A DNA stretch of 64,000 nt from Streptomyces malachitofuscus. Lineage in GTDB: Bacteria; Actinomycetota; Actinomycetes; Streptomycetales; Streptomycetaceae. Below the pieces are notes generated by a model. It was not told where the DNA came from. It worked only from the letters and a program-made list of their open reading frames with translations, and did not search any database. The position numbers and the translations under genes were made by a program. Where the stretch lies: the NCBI RefSeq assembly GCF_014650055.1, contig NZ_BMUF01000010.1, positions 186,001 through 250,000 of the forward strand, given 5' to 3'. Each line of letters opens with the position of its first letter. Position 1 is the first letter of the stretch. Positions 50,127-59,127 of the stretch are shown piece by piece.

Positions 50127-51467
50127 TCAGGCCATCCCGAACTTCTCGGCGTGCACCTGCCGCGCGGGGACCCGCAGGTCTCGCAGGCCGGAGAGCACGG
50201 CCCCGGTCATGGCGGGCGGACCGCAGACGTACACGTCGCGTTCGGTGATGTCGGGGACCAGGCGGCGCAGGCTGTCCGGGCCGAACGGCGGTGGAGTGCC
50301 GTGCTCGCCGGTCCGGCCGGTGAGCAGGTGCAGCCGGCCGCCCCGTAGCGCGATCAGGTGGCGCACCTCGTTCAGCAGCACGGCGTCGGCCTCGCTGCGC
50401 ACCCGGTACAGGACGACGACGTCGCCGGCCGCCTCCTCCAGCATGGCCCGCACGGGCGTGATCCCCACGCCGCCGGCGATCAGCAGGACGCCGGGCCGGG
50501 TCCGGTGCAGCGAGGTGAAGGCCCCGTACGGTCCCTCGACGAAGGCACGACTGCCGACCGGGACGTTCCGCAGGCCGGCGCTGGTGCTGCCCGCCGCCTT
50601 GGCGGTGAGGCGCAGCCCCTGCACACCCGGCGCCGCGGACAGGGAGAAGGGGTTGGCCAGCCACCAGTGGTTGTGCCCGGGGAACCGCCAGATGCAGAAC
50701 TGGCCCGCCCGGGCGGGGAACTTGTCGAGGTGTCGCCCGGTGACGTACACGGAGACCACGTTGTCCGACTCCGGTACCACGACCGCCACCCGGAAGCGGT
50801 GGTAGGCGTTGCGCCACAGGGGCATGACGAGGCGTCCGGTCAGCAGGGCGCCGAAGGCGAGCAGCCACAGGATCCACCAGTAGGCCGTGGCGAAGGCGGA
50901 GGACGTGAACGTCGTGGTCTCCTGCAGCTGGTGGACGAACGCCAGCCCCAGGGCCACGTAGAGCAGCAGGTGCAGACCATGCCAGACCTCGTACCGCAGC
51001 CGCCGCCGCAGGGGCCGGGTGGACACCACGGCGATCACCGCGATGACGGCCGCGGCGAGCATGCCCAGGAGGGAGGCCGGCACCCCGCTCAGCGCGACGA
51101 ACGTCTTCCCCATGGACGTGTCGTCGAGTGTCGCGTAGCCGAGCACCACCAGCGTCGCGTGGGTGAGGACCGTCCAGAGCAGGGTGAAGCCGACCCAGCG
51201 GTGCCACACCGTGAGCCGGTCCATGCCGATACGGCGGTCCAGCCACGGAATCCGGGCCACCAGCAGCAGCTGGAACAGCATCAGCAGGGCCGCGTGCAGT
51301 CCGAAGAACTTGGCGACCGTGAGCACCCCGTTCTTGCCCGAGCCGGCGCTGAGGAACAGCGCGTCGACGATCACCGCGTTGACGACGACGAAGGTCCACA
51401 TCGCCCAGCGCGCCGCGTCCACCGGAAGCACGGTGCCTCTGCGCACCGCGTTACTCGCCGTCGCCAT
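50127..51467 (-). CDS. ferric reductase-like transmembrane / ferredoxin reductase-type protein
   Basis: A 446-residue flavocytochrome-type electron carrier. About six membrane segments in the first 230 residues carry heme-ligand histidines (WHRWVGFTLLWTVLTHATLV, VWHGLHLLLYVALGLAFVHQ). An FAD-binding domain follows (PARAGQFCIWRFPGHNHWWL, NPFSLSAAPG), then the NAD(P)H domain (LLIAGGVGITPVRAMLEEA and YVCGPPAMTGAVL). It moves electrons from NAD(P)H across the membrane, perhaps to ferric iron or oxygen. Confidence 0.9.
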   Translation of the reverse strand: MATASNAVRRGTVLPVDAARWAMWTFVVVNAVIVDALFLSAGSGKNGVLTVAKFFGLHAALLMLFQLLLVARIPWLDRRIGMDRLTVWHRWVGFTLLWTVLTHATLVVLGYATLDDTSMGKTFVALSGVPASLLGMLAAAVIAVIAVVSTRPLRRRLRYEVWHGLHLLLYVALGLAFVHQLQETTTFTSSAFATAYWWILWLLAFGALLTGRLVMPLWRNAYHRFRVAVVVPESDNVVSVYVTGRHLDKFPARAGQFCIWRFPGHNHWWLANPFSLSAAPGVQGLRLTAKAAGSTSAGLRNVPVGSRAFVEGPYGAFTSLHRTRPGVLLIAGGVGITPVRAMLEEAAGDVVVLYRVRSEADAVLLNEVRHLIALRGGRLHLLTGRTGEHGTPPPFGPDSLRRLVPDITERDVYVCGPPAMTGAVLSGLRDLRVPARQVHAEKFGMA

Positions 51468-51650
51468 GGTCGCTCACATCCCCCTGTGGCCGCGGCATTC
51501 GCGACCCGTATGCACAAACCCATGAAGATCGAGGGATTCATCCGGATACGCGCCTCGATCGGATAAGCATACGGAGGGTCGGCCCGATCCGTTCACTCCA
51601 GAACTGGCGAATCCGACGGTGGCGGGGCGGCAGTACGTCGGGGAATCGCG

Positions 51651-51687
51651 CCGTGGGCCCCGGAGCGGGGTGCTCCGGGGCCCACGG
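51651..51687 (-). terminator. strong hairpin terminator after the 51720-52079 gene
   Basis: CCGTGGGCCCCGGAGC and GCTCCGGGGCCCACGG are perfectly complementary with a 5-base loop (GGGGT), 33 bp after the stop. Confidence 0.85.
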
Positions 51688-51719
51688 CGGTTCGACGGGC
51701 GAGGGGCGGGCGCGCTCCG

Positions 51720-52079
51720 TCAGTTGTCGGAGTAGCTGAAGTCGCCCACGGTCCAGGCGCTGACGTCCTCGATCGCGACGCGGTACATCCCGCCCGTCGC
51801 GGGGACGCCCACCGTGCCCTGGAGGATCCGGGCTACGTGGAAGTGGAGGTGCGTGGGTGGTCCGTTCGTCTTCGCGGTGTTGTCGAAGACGGTGGAGAAC
51901 TCGCCCAGCTGGGCGGAGTCGGTCAGTACCTCCGACACCCGCTGCCTCCACACGGCTTCGGGGGCCAGGCGACCGGTGATGACGGCACCACCGATGACCA
52001 CGGTCAGGGACATCTGGGTGCTCTGCCCGGACTCCACGCGGGCGGCGATGTCAACGATCAGCTCGTCAGGCTTCGGCAT
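51720..52079 (-). CDS. hypothetical protein, 119 aa
   Basis: A beta-rich small protein (MSLTVVIGGAVITGRLAPEA, then THLHFHVARILQGTVGVPAT, ending AWTVGDFSYSDN). The glycine strand-turn-strand VVIGGAVITGRL is loosely like gas-vesicle accessory GvpU proteins, but no other gvp genes are here. It ends next to the ferric reductase promoter and precedes nothing known. The function is open. Confidence 0.65.
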   Translation of the reverse strand: MPKPDELIVDIAARVESGQSTQMSLTVVIGGAVITGRLAPEAVWRQRVSEVLTDSAQLGEFSTVFDNTAKTNGPPTHLHFHVARILQGTVGVPATGGMYRVAIEDVSAWTVGDFSYSDN

Positions 52080-52177
52080 GGGATCGGATTCTATGCACCG
52101 GGCCGTCCGGGTGGGAGCCGGGGCGAGGGACGGCCCCCATCCAGGCGGACCGAGCGGCCGTCACGGGTGCGGCCGAG

Positions 52178-54538
52178 TCACTGACCGTTCGGGGGTCCGG
52201 GCCGTGTCGGGGTCGCCCCCTGCGCGGACGCCGTGATGTCCGCGGCGATATGCCGCTCAGCCTCGCGCTGCTGCTGGACACGCTCCTCCATGGCGGCGCG
52301 CAACCGGGGCTCCAGGCCCTCGGCGACCTGCGCCTCCGCGTGCAGCCGGTCGGCGCTGTACCGCGCCTCCGACTTCAGCCGCTCCGCCTCGGCCGCGGCC
52401 TCCGCCACCGCCTGCTGCCGGAGCTCAAGGACCCGCTCGGCGACCTCGGCGCGTAGCCGCTCGCTCTCCTCCGACGCCTCGCGGCGGATGCGGGAGGCCT
52501 CCTCGCGTGCGTCGCTCAGCGCCTGCTCGGCGGCGGCGAGCCGCTCCTCGGCCTCCGTGTGCAGCCGGGTCAGTTCGTCCGCGGACTCCGCGCGGTGCCG
52601 CTCGGCATCCTTGCGCGTGCGGTCCAGCGTCTCCTCGGCCAGTTGGCGCAGCGCTGTGGCACGCTCCACGGCTTCCGAACGGACCTTCTCGCCGTCCGTC
52701 TGCGCGGTGGAGCGCAGTTCGTCGGCGTCAGCCTTCGCCTTGGCGAGCAGCTCCTCGGCGGACTTCGCCGCCTCCTCGATCTGCGCCACGGCCTCCCTGC
52801 GGGCCTCCGCGCGGATCTTCTCGCCCTCGGCGACCGCGTCCGCGCGCAGCTGCTCGGCCTCGCCGCGCAGCCGGCGCGCCTCCTCCTGCAGCTCGACCGT
52901 CCTGGCGCGGTACTCCTTCATGCCGTCCTTCGCCGCCCCCTCGAGCTCTCCGGCGGCGACGCGGGCCTCCGCGCGCAGCCGGTCGGCCTCGGCCTCGGCC
53001 TCCCTGCGGATCCGCTCGGCCTCCTCGGCCGCCGCCTTCGTGGTCTGCTTGGCCTCCTCGGACGCCTTGGTCAGCACGTCCTCGGCGGTCCTGGCCGCCT
53101 TGGACAGCTGGGTGGCGGACTCCTCCGCGGTGAGGAAGCGGGCCTTCTCGGCGGCCGCCGCGACGATCTTCTCGGCCTCGGCGCGGGCATCGGCGACCAG
53201 TTGTTCGGCGTCGGTCTTGGTGAACTCGGCCTCCTTGGTGGCCTCGCTGACCAGCCGGGCCACCTGCGCCTTGGCGGTGCGTGTACGGGCCTCGTCGGCG
53301 GCGAGCGCCTTGGCGGCTGCCTCCTTCGCCTCGGCGAGCATCCGCTCCGCCTCCGCCATGCGCTGCTCGGCGGCCACCGTGATCTCTCCGGCCTGGCGGC
53401 GCGCCGTCTCCGACTCGGTGACCGTGGACGTCCGCAGCCACTCGGCGTGGTCGGTGGCCTCCTGCGCCTGCGCGGACGCCGCGTTCAGCAGCCGTTCGGC
53501 GTCCGCGCGGGCCCTGCGCAGCATCTGCTCCGCCTCGGCTCGCCATCTGTCGGTTTCCTCGCGCAGGGCCGCGCTGTGTCGTTCCGTCGATCGCCAGATC
53601 TGCCAGGCCCTCTCCAGGATGCGTCCGGCGAGCGGGTCGGTGTGGCCGAGCCGGACGATGTCCAGAGGGTTCTCCTCGGGCAGCGTGACCACGTGGTCGA
53701 CCAGCAGGGTGCTCAGGGTGGCGTGTACGTCGGCGGCGTGCGCCGGGCGGTTCTCGGGCCGCTTCTCGAGCAGGCTCATGATGAGGTCGCTCAGGGAGCG
53801 CGGGAGGTTCGGGGAACGGTCGGCCGGCGGCACCGGGGCCTTGTCCACCTGCATGCGGAGGATCGCCAGCGGGTTCCTGGCGGTGAAGGGGGGTTCGCCG
53901 GTCACCGCGTGGTAGAGGAGGCAGCCGAGGGAGTAGAGGTCGCTGCGGTGATCCACCTCCCGGTCCCCCTCGGCCTGTTCCGGGGACATGTAGGGAGGGG
54001 AGCCGATCAGGGCGCCGGTGACGGTCAGTTCGTGGGTGCTCAGGGTGTCGCCGACGAACTTGGCCACGCCGAAGTCGAGGACCTTGATGGTGCCGTCGGG
54101 GGTGAGCAGGACGTTGGCGGGTTTGATGTCCCGGTGGATCACGCCCCGGCCGTGGGCGACGTGGAGTGCCTGGGTGATCTGCCGGGCCCATCCCACGGCG
54201 GCCGGCCAGGAGGGCGGGTCGGCGCCGTCCAGCCGCCGGCGGAGCGAGGCGCCGGGTACGCGCTCCATCACGACGTACAGGGTGCGGCGCCCGCCGACGA
54301 CCTCCTCGCCCCAGTCGTGCACGGTGACAATGTTCTGGTGGGAGAGCCGCCCGGCGAGCCGGACCTCGCGCTGGAACCTGGCCTGTGTCTCGCTCTCCTC
54401 CACGCGCAGGGCCTGGACGAGCTTGACGGCCACGGTGCGCCCCATGCGTTCGTCCTCGGCGGACCACACCTCGCCCATGCCGCCCGAGCCGAGACGCTCG
54501 CTGATCCGGAACCGCTCGGCGAGCAGTACGCCCTGCAC
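52178..54538 (-). CDS. serine/threonine protein kinase with long C-terminal coiled coil
   Basis: A 786-residue protein. The kinase domain (about 10-275) is complete: glycine loop GSGGMGEVW (17-25), catalytic Lys39 in VAVKL, HRDIKPANVL with Asp137, and DFGVAK (155-160), followed by GSPPYMSPEQAEGD. There is no membrane segment. From about 320 to 770 it is a charged, alanine-rich coiled coil of EAERxxxEA type like the Streptomyces polar scaffold Scy or FilP. The GTG at 54538 has GGAGG upstream. It is the last of four same-strand genes with an ATPase, a TerD-like and a Clp-N protein. Confidence 0.9.
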   Translation of the reverse strand: MQGVLLAERFRISERLGSGGMGEVWSAEDERMGRTVAVKLVQALRVEESETQARFQREVRLAGRLSHQNIVTVHDWGEEVVGGRRTLYVVMERVPGASLRRRLDGADPPSWPAAVGWARQITQALHVAHGRGVIHRDIKPANVLLTPDGTIKVLDFGVAKFVGDTLSTHELTVTGALIGSPPYMSPEQAEGDREVDHRSDLYSLGCLLYHAVTGEPPFTARNPLAILRMQVDKAPVPPADRSPNLPRSLSDLIMSLLEKRPENRPAHAADVHATLSTLLVDHVVTLPEENPLDIVRLGHTDPLAGRILERAWQIWRSTERHSAALREETDRWRAEAEQMLRRARADAERLLNAASAQAQEATDHAEWLRTSTVTESETARRQAGEITVAAEQRMAEAERMLAEAKEAAAKALAADEARTRTAKAQVARLVSEATKEAEFTKTDAEQLVADARAEAEKIVAAAAEKARFLTAEESATQLSKAARTAEDVLTKASEEAKQTTKAAAEEAERIRREAEAEADRLRAEARVAAGELEGAAKDGMKEYRARTVELQEEARRLRGEAEQLRADAVAEGEKIRAEARREAVAQIEEAAKSAEELLAKAKADADELRSTAQTDGEKVRSEAVERATALRQLAEETLDRTRKDAERHRAESADELTRLHTEAEERLAAAEQALSDAREEASRIRREASEESERLRAEVAERVLELRQQAVAEAAAEAERLKSEARYSADRLHAEAQVAEGLEPRLRAAMEERVQQQREAERHIAADITASAQGATPTRPGPPNGQ

Positions 54539-54627
54539 CCGTTGCCTCCATCACCGACCGTCGGCCACCGTGGAACGGGGGCCGGTCCGGTAAATCCTTA
54601 CGTGGTCTTCTCCCGCGGCCGGGCGGT

Positions 54628-56532
54628 TCAGGAACCCGCCGAGTCGCCCGAGCTTCCGTAGGAGCCGCCCGCCAGCCGGCGCAGACGCCGGGACTCTTCC
54701 TCGATGCGGTGCCCGACGCCCTCGGCACCGGCCGTGCCGTCCAGACCGCTGTCCAGCAACTGGGCGGCGAGTCCGGCGAAGTAGTGGGCCACGGTGAGGA
54801 GGTGGTCGTGCACGTCGACGGAGCCGGCATCCGTGAGGATGCCGTTCGCGTCGTCCCGTACCCGCTCCATCCGGTCGGTGATCTCGTTCCTGACGTCCTG
54901 CGCCAGTCCCACCGCACGGCCGGCCTGGCCGAGGACGGCGTGGCAGGAACGGATGAGCTCACGTACGAGCTGGACGTCACGGGTGACCGCGGTGGTTCCC
55001 GGAGCGGCGGGGCTGAGGGCACCCGTGACGATGCGGGCGCCCGCCGAGGACGGCTCGTAGGGGCGCAGATCGACCGCGCTGGTGGCCCCGAGTGCCTCGC
55101 GGAAGCACGGATGGACGACGAACTGCGTCTCGTGCGGCTGGACCGGGAGGTCGTCGCCGCCGGCGAACACCACGTCGTTCCCGCGCCGTACGCCGAGGAA
55201 TCCCACCCCGTACAGGACGTCGACGACGCCGGCGGGGGTCAGCGCGTCGGCGTACGCGGGGAACAGCCGGTGCAGTGTTTCGGCGGCCGCGTCGAAGCGG
55301 GTGGTGAGGGCCGCCCTGGTCACCCGGTATCCGGTGTTCTGGAACAGCGGGAAGAGGCGTTTGAGGAAGGGGTGCGCGACCAGGTACTCCAGGGTGAGGT
55401 CGTTGAGCTTCCACGCGGAGAACTGGCGGCTCGCCTGGAGGACGTCCTCCTCCGTGATCCGGTCCCGGCCGTTGATCAGTGAAGCCGTCTCCTGGCAAAG
55501 GTTGAGGAACTGGATGGCGTCGCGGGGCCGGGGCAGACAGCGGCGGAACAGGAAGGAGGCGGTCGCCTCACCTCGTACGCTCTCGGGGAAGACCTCCCGC
55601 CACAGCTGCTCCTCGCCGAGGTCGGCGCCGGCGGAGGCGCGGGCGCGAGCCAGCGCCAGGTCGCGGAGGGACTGTTCGGTCCAGGAGATCCTCAGTTCGT
55701 CACCGTGGAACTTGTCGCCCTCTCCGAACGAGAGCGAGTCGTAGATGTCCGCGCGGAGGAACAGCAGCGGCCGCACCGACCGGGCGTAGAGGCCCGCGGC
55801 GTGCTTCGCGGCCAGCAGCAGTCCGATCACCAGCGAGTTGCTGTCGGGCTCCGCCGACCACACCTGCTCCAGCTGGTCCACCATCAGTAACAGGGGCCCG
55901 TGGGTGCCGTCGCATCCCAGGTCGGCGAGGGCGCGCACCACGCCCTGCTCGACCACGTCGAGCTGACGCAACGCCCGCGCACCCTCGGACGGCGAGTGCG
56001 CCAGATCCATGCCCGCCTTGACACCGAACGCCTCCAGGGAGAGCGATGTCTGCAGGCCCTTCGCGCCCTGTGCGAGCCGGTCCCCCAACCGTCCGGTGGA
56101 CAGTTCGTCGTTCTGCTTCAGGAAGCGGGCGAGCGCCTTGACCGAGCCGGGCCTGCGGCCGTGTTCCTCCTTGGCGTGCGCCACCAGGTGGCGGGCCGTG
56201 TGCACGGCGAAGACGTATCTCCAGATCAGCGCCCTGGCCGAGTCCCCGGGCAGTCCCTGGAGATCGAACCGCCGGATCTCGTCGCCCGCCGTCTCGTCCG
56301 GGGTGATGAGGACCTTTCCGTACGGGTGCGTGGCCTCCGCGAGCACCTGCATGCAGATCGCGCTCTTGCCGGAGCCCTTCCGCCCGATGATCAGCATCTT
56401 GCGTCCGCCGACCGCCCCGCGGTACGCGGCCGTGGGCAGGAACGCCCCGCGCAGGAGCAGCCCGTCGGTCACGTCCCGTTCGGCGTCCTCGCGGCCGAAG
56501 TAGAGCTCCGCGAGAAGCGGCCCGTCAGCCAT
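54628..56532 (-). CDS. P-loop ATPase, Sll1717 family
   Basis: A 634-residue STAND-like/KAP-like ATPase. The N-terminal LYFGREDAERDV leads to Walker A MLIIGRKGSGKSAICMQVL (about residues 45-63); Walker B is LLLMVDQLEQVW (about 213-224). A winged-helix region follows (AHPFLKRLFPLFQNTGYRVT, about 390-410), then a helical C-terminus of about 130 residues. The ATG at 56532 follows AGGGGGA. In other bacteria Sll1717 proteins occur in signalling and defence settings. It stands 90 bp upstream of the kinase gene. Confidence 0.85.
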   Translation of the reverse strand: MADGPLLAELYFGREDAERDVTDGLLLRGAFLPTAAYRGAVGGRKMLIIGRKGSGKSAICMQVLAEATHPYGKVLITPDETAGDEIRRFDLQGLPGDSARALIWRYVFAVHTARHLVAHAKEEHGRRPGSVKALARFLKQNDELSTGRLGDRLAQGAKGLQTSLSLEAFGVKAGMDLAHSPSEGARALRQLDVVEQGVVRALADLGCDGTHGPLLLMVDQLEQVWSAEPDSNSLVIGLLLAAKHAAGLYARSVRPLLFLRADIYDSLSFGEGDKFHGDELRISWTEQSLRDLALARARASAGADLGEEQLWREVFPESVRGEATASFLFRRCLPRPRDAIQFLNLCQETASLINGRDRITEEDVLQASRQFSAWKLNDLTLEYLVAHPFLKRLFPLFQNTGYRVTRAALTTRFDAAAETLHRLFPAYADALTPAGVVDVLYGVGFLGVRRGNDVVFAGGDDLPVQPHETQFVVHPCFREALGATSAVDLRPYEPSSAGARIVTGALSPAAPGTTAVTRDVQLVRELIRSCHAVLGQAGRAVGLAQDVRNEITDRMERVRDDANGILTDAGSVDVHDHLLTVAHYFAGLAAQLLDSGLDGTAGAEGVGHRIEEESRRLRRLAGGSYGSSGDSAGS

Positions 56533-56881
56533 CCCGTCCCCCTGATGTCGTTCCGCCGATCGGCGCGGATCGCTGGAACTCACCGTATCCGTACGGGCGG
56601 CTTCAGGGCCGGGGAACGCGTACCGATGCTTCGTCAAAGAGCTGGGAAATCAACGTTGTTCATGCTCGGACACGGGAACGGCCGCTCGGCCCGCGAGGGG
56701 GCACCGGTGCTGATGACCGGCTGGAGGTCGGGGCGCTGAGCGGCTCGGGCGGTGCTCGCGCCGTTGGCGCGGGCGCCGCCCGGATCGGTGTCGAAGGCGA
56801 GGAGAGCGAACGGACTCGAGTTCATTTGGAGTGAATGAGAAGGAAGCCCCTTCATGGCCTCGCCGTGGATCACGCTAGCAC
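56533..56881. other. 349-bp gap in the kinase/ATPase/TerD cluster
   Basis: It probably holds the promoter of the ATPase-kinase part. One minus-strand frame (56634-56873) would encode 79 residues including NSSPFALLAFDTDPGGARAN, but it lacks a ribosome site and a known family; I do not call it a gene. Confidence 0.35.
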
Positions 56882-59053
56882 TCAGCCCGGGATCACGTCG
56901 CGCAGGTTTTCGAGGGTGATGACCTGGGAGTCCGGGTGCAGACCCTCGGGGCGTTCGAGACCGATGTACAGCACGGGCTCGTCCGGGACCCGCTCACCGT
57001 CCCACAGGTCCACGGCCGTGGTGTCGCGGGACATCAGGTCGATCAGGTATCCGATCGTCAGCTGCTCGCGCTCCACGAGAGCACGCACCAGCTTGGACAC
57101 CGACACCTGGTTCTCCTCGACCCGGTTGGCCGTCGGGATACCGTTCAGGTACAGGTGCAGCCACTTCGCACGCCACGTGCCGTCGTCCCCGCGCTGGAAG
57201 ACCAGGGGCAGCGCCACCCGGCCCACCCCGCGCAAGTCCGACTTCATCCGCACCGTGCGCGGCTCGAACGGGCGGCCCGCCTGCTCGTCCTCGCGCAGCA
57301 TGAACCCGAAGAACGACTCCTCGGCCTCCTCGAAGTTCTCGCCCGAGTAGATGTTGACCTGCGGCACGATGAACGTGCTGCGCACCCGGTCCAGGGAGAG
57401 GTTGATGAACTCCGAGGCCCCGTCGGGCGCGTCGGTGATGTCACCCGAGTGCTCGCCCCCCACGGCGGTGAGGGCCGTGTAGGAGAGCCAGGAGTCGGTC
57501 CTGTAGTCGCCGTGCAGGAGCAGGGCCGACAGGTCGTAGTCGGTGCGGTGCTCCGTCTGCTTCCAGTACACGAAGAAGCGCAGCAGTTCGCCGTCGACCT
57601 TCGAGACCGAACCCCGCGGGAGTACGCCGAGTCCCGCCGCCGTCGCCCTGCCGCTGAGCGGGAGCGCCACGTCGAGGACGTCGGGGTCGACCAGCAGCCG
57701 GTCCGGTGCCGGGAGCCGGCGGCGTATCTCGGCGTCGAGGGCGGCGTTCAGACGGTCCCGGTCGGCGGCCGGTACCGGGGGCCGGGCGTCCGGGGTCACC
57801 CAGGCGCGGCCCCGGCGGTTGACGAAGACGCGGGGTTCGGCGGTCTCCCGCTCGCGGTTGCGGAAGTGCTCACGGACCGAGAGGACGACCCGGCCGGAGA
57901 CCTGGGGAGCGACCTCCGTCGCGGCGGCCACCACCAGGTCCCGCTCCTCCTGGTCGGCGGCGATGCGCAGCAGGACGTCCAGGGCGCGGAACAGCTTCCC
58001 GGGGGCGGCCTTCAGCAGGGTCACCGCACCGGGGACGTCGAACGCGTCGAGCAGCTGCTCGACGCGGCTGTCGAAGGACCGCGCCTCCTTCTCCCCCCGT
58101 GCGACGGCGAACACCTCGACGGCGTGCGGCCGGTGCGGGTACTCGTGGGGGTGGAGACGCTCACCGAGCCGTTTGAAGGGCTCCCGGTGCGCGTGCACGT
58201 CGGCGAGCTTCGCCGGGTTCGCCGCGACCACCGCGTCGAGTCCCGCGAGCAGCGCCCGGCGCACCGGCCGCGACAGCGCCCGGAACCGGGTCGGCTCCTG
58301 GAGCGTCACGTCGCCGCCCGACAGGGCGCAGGCCAGACGCAGCACGTCGGTGACGGTGTCCAGCAGCAGGTCGGCACCGACGGCGAGACGGGCCTCGTTG
58401 ACGACCGCCCGGTTCTCCCGGACGGGGATCGACTCCGGCTGGGGGCCCGTGGCGCATCGCTGGGCGAGGGTCCTGAGGTCGCGCAGATGGTCCTCGCCCA
58501 GGGGGGTCGTGCTGCCCGCCAGGGACAGGTACAGATCGGTGAGTTCGTCGTCCAGGTCCCGGCCGAGGTGCAGGACGGTCACCCGGTCGCCCGCCGAGGC
58601 GATCAGCTCGTCCTGCGCCGCGAGCATCTCCTCGTAGGTGTGCCGGTAACGGCCGTACGCGGGAAGGCTGAGCAGGTCCAGCACCCCGTGCGCCAGCTGC
58701 GTCAGCACGTTCTCGCGGGAGGTGTCGTCGCCGAGCGCCTGCGCCACACACCGCATCCAGAATTCCTCGGTGCCGGGCACGTTCGCCGGGAAGTCGATGA
58801 AGTACGCGTTGTGCCGGACGTGGTCGCCCACCATCTCGCTCACGGTGCGCAGCGCGCGCTCTGCGGTGTGCACGACCGTGGTCTCGTTCAGGCTCGACAG
58901 CCGCTCCAACAGCTCGGCCGAGAGCTTGAAGCCCACGGTCGTCAGCGCGGCGTCGAACTGCCGCGCGGCGGTGGCTCCTTCCCCGGCGGGTCCGTCGGGG
59001 AGGGGAAGGCGGTGGGTGTGCCGGATGACCAGCGAGTCGGGACGGTGCTCCAT
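56882..59053 (-). CDS. large protein with a TerD-like C-terminal region
   Basis: A 723-residue protein without membrane segments. About 1-450 is a helical region without recognised motifs (RQFDAALTTVGFKLSAELLE and LHLGRDLDDELTDLYLSLAG). From about 475 to 650 it resembles TerD-type calcium-binding domains: FFVYWKQTEHRTDYDLSALL, a SGDITDAPDGASEFINLSLD acidic turn, and VPQVNIYSGENFEEAEESFF. The ATG at 59053 (MEHRPDSLV) is the best start. TerD proteins go with membrane-linked stress responses; the family of the whole protein is uncertain (close to the MXAN_6230/SCO0854 group by layout). Confidence 0.65.
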   Translation of the reverse strand: MEHRPDSLVIRHTHRLPLPDGPAGEGATAARQFDAALTTVGFKLSAELLERLSSLNETTVVHTAERALRTVSEMVGDHVRHNAYFIDFPANVPGTEEFWMRCVAQALGDDTSRENVLTQLAHGVLDLLSLPAYGRYRHTYEEMLAAQDELIASAGDRVTVLHLGRDLDDELTDLYLSLAGSTTPLGEDHLRDLRTLAQRCATGPQPESIPVRENRAVVNEARLAVGADLLLDTVTDVLRLACALSGGDVTLQEPTRFRALSRPVRRALLAGLDAVVAANPAKLADVHAHREPFKRLGERLHPHEYPHRPHAVEVFAVARGEKEARSFDSRVEQLLDAFDVPGAVTLLKAAPGKLFRALDVLLRIAADQEERDLVVAAATEVAPQVSGRVVLSVREHFRNRERETAEPRVFVNRRGRAWVTPDARPPVPAADRDRLNAALDAEIRRRLPAPDRLLVDPDVLDVALPLSGRATAAGLGVLPRGSVSKVDGELLRFFVYWKQTEHRTDYDLSALLLHGDYRTDSWLSYTALTAVGGEHSGDITDAPDGASEFINLSLDRVRSTFIVPQVNIYSGENFEEAEESFFGFMLREDEQAGRPFEPRTVRMKSDLRGVGRVALPLVFQRGDDGTWRAKWLHLYLNGIPTANRVEENQVSVSKLVRALVEREQLTIGYLIDLMSRDTTAVDLWDGERVPDEPVLYIGLERPEGLHPDSQVITLENLRDVIPG

Positions 59054-59127
59054 GCGGGGATGATCGCAGAGCTGTGCGAGCCGACGCACAGGAGTTTTCG
59101 TACGCCCTTTCGTGCCGTGATCCGGCT

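Noticed and set aside
51720..52079. Gas vesicle gene (GvpU)
   Set aside because: The likeness is limited to one strand-turn-strand segment and no other gvp genes are nearby, so I left it as hypothetical.
56634..56873. 79-residue frame between the ATPase and TerD-like genes
   Set aside because: Length and composition are possible for a peptide gene, but there is no ribosome site or recognisable family; evidence is too weak.
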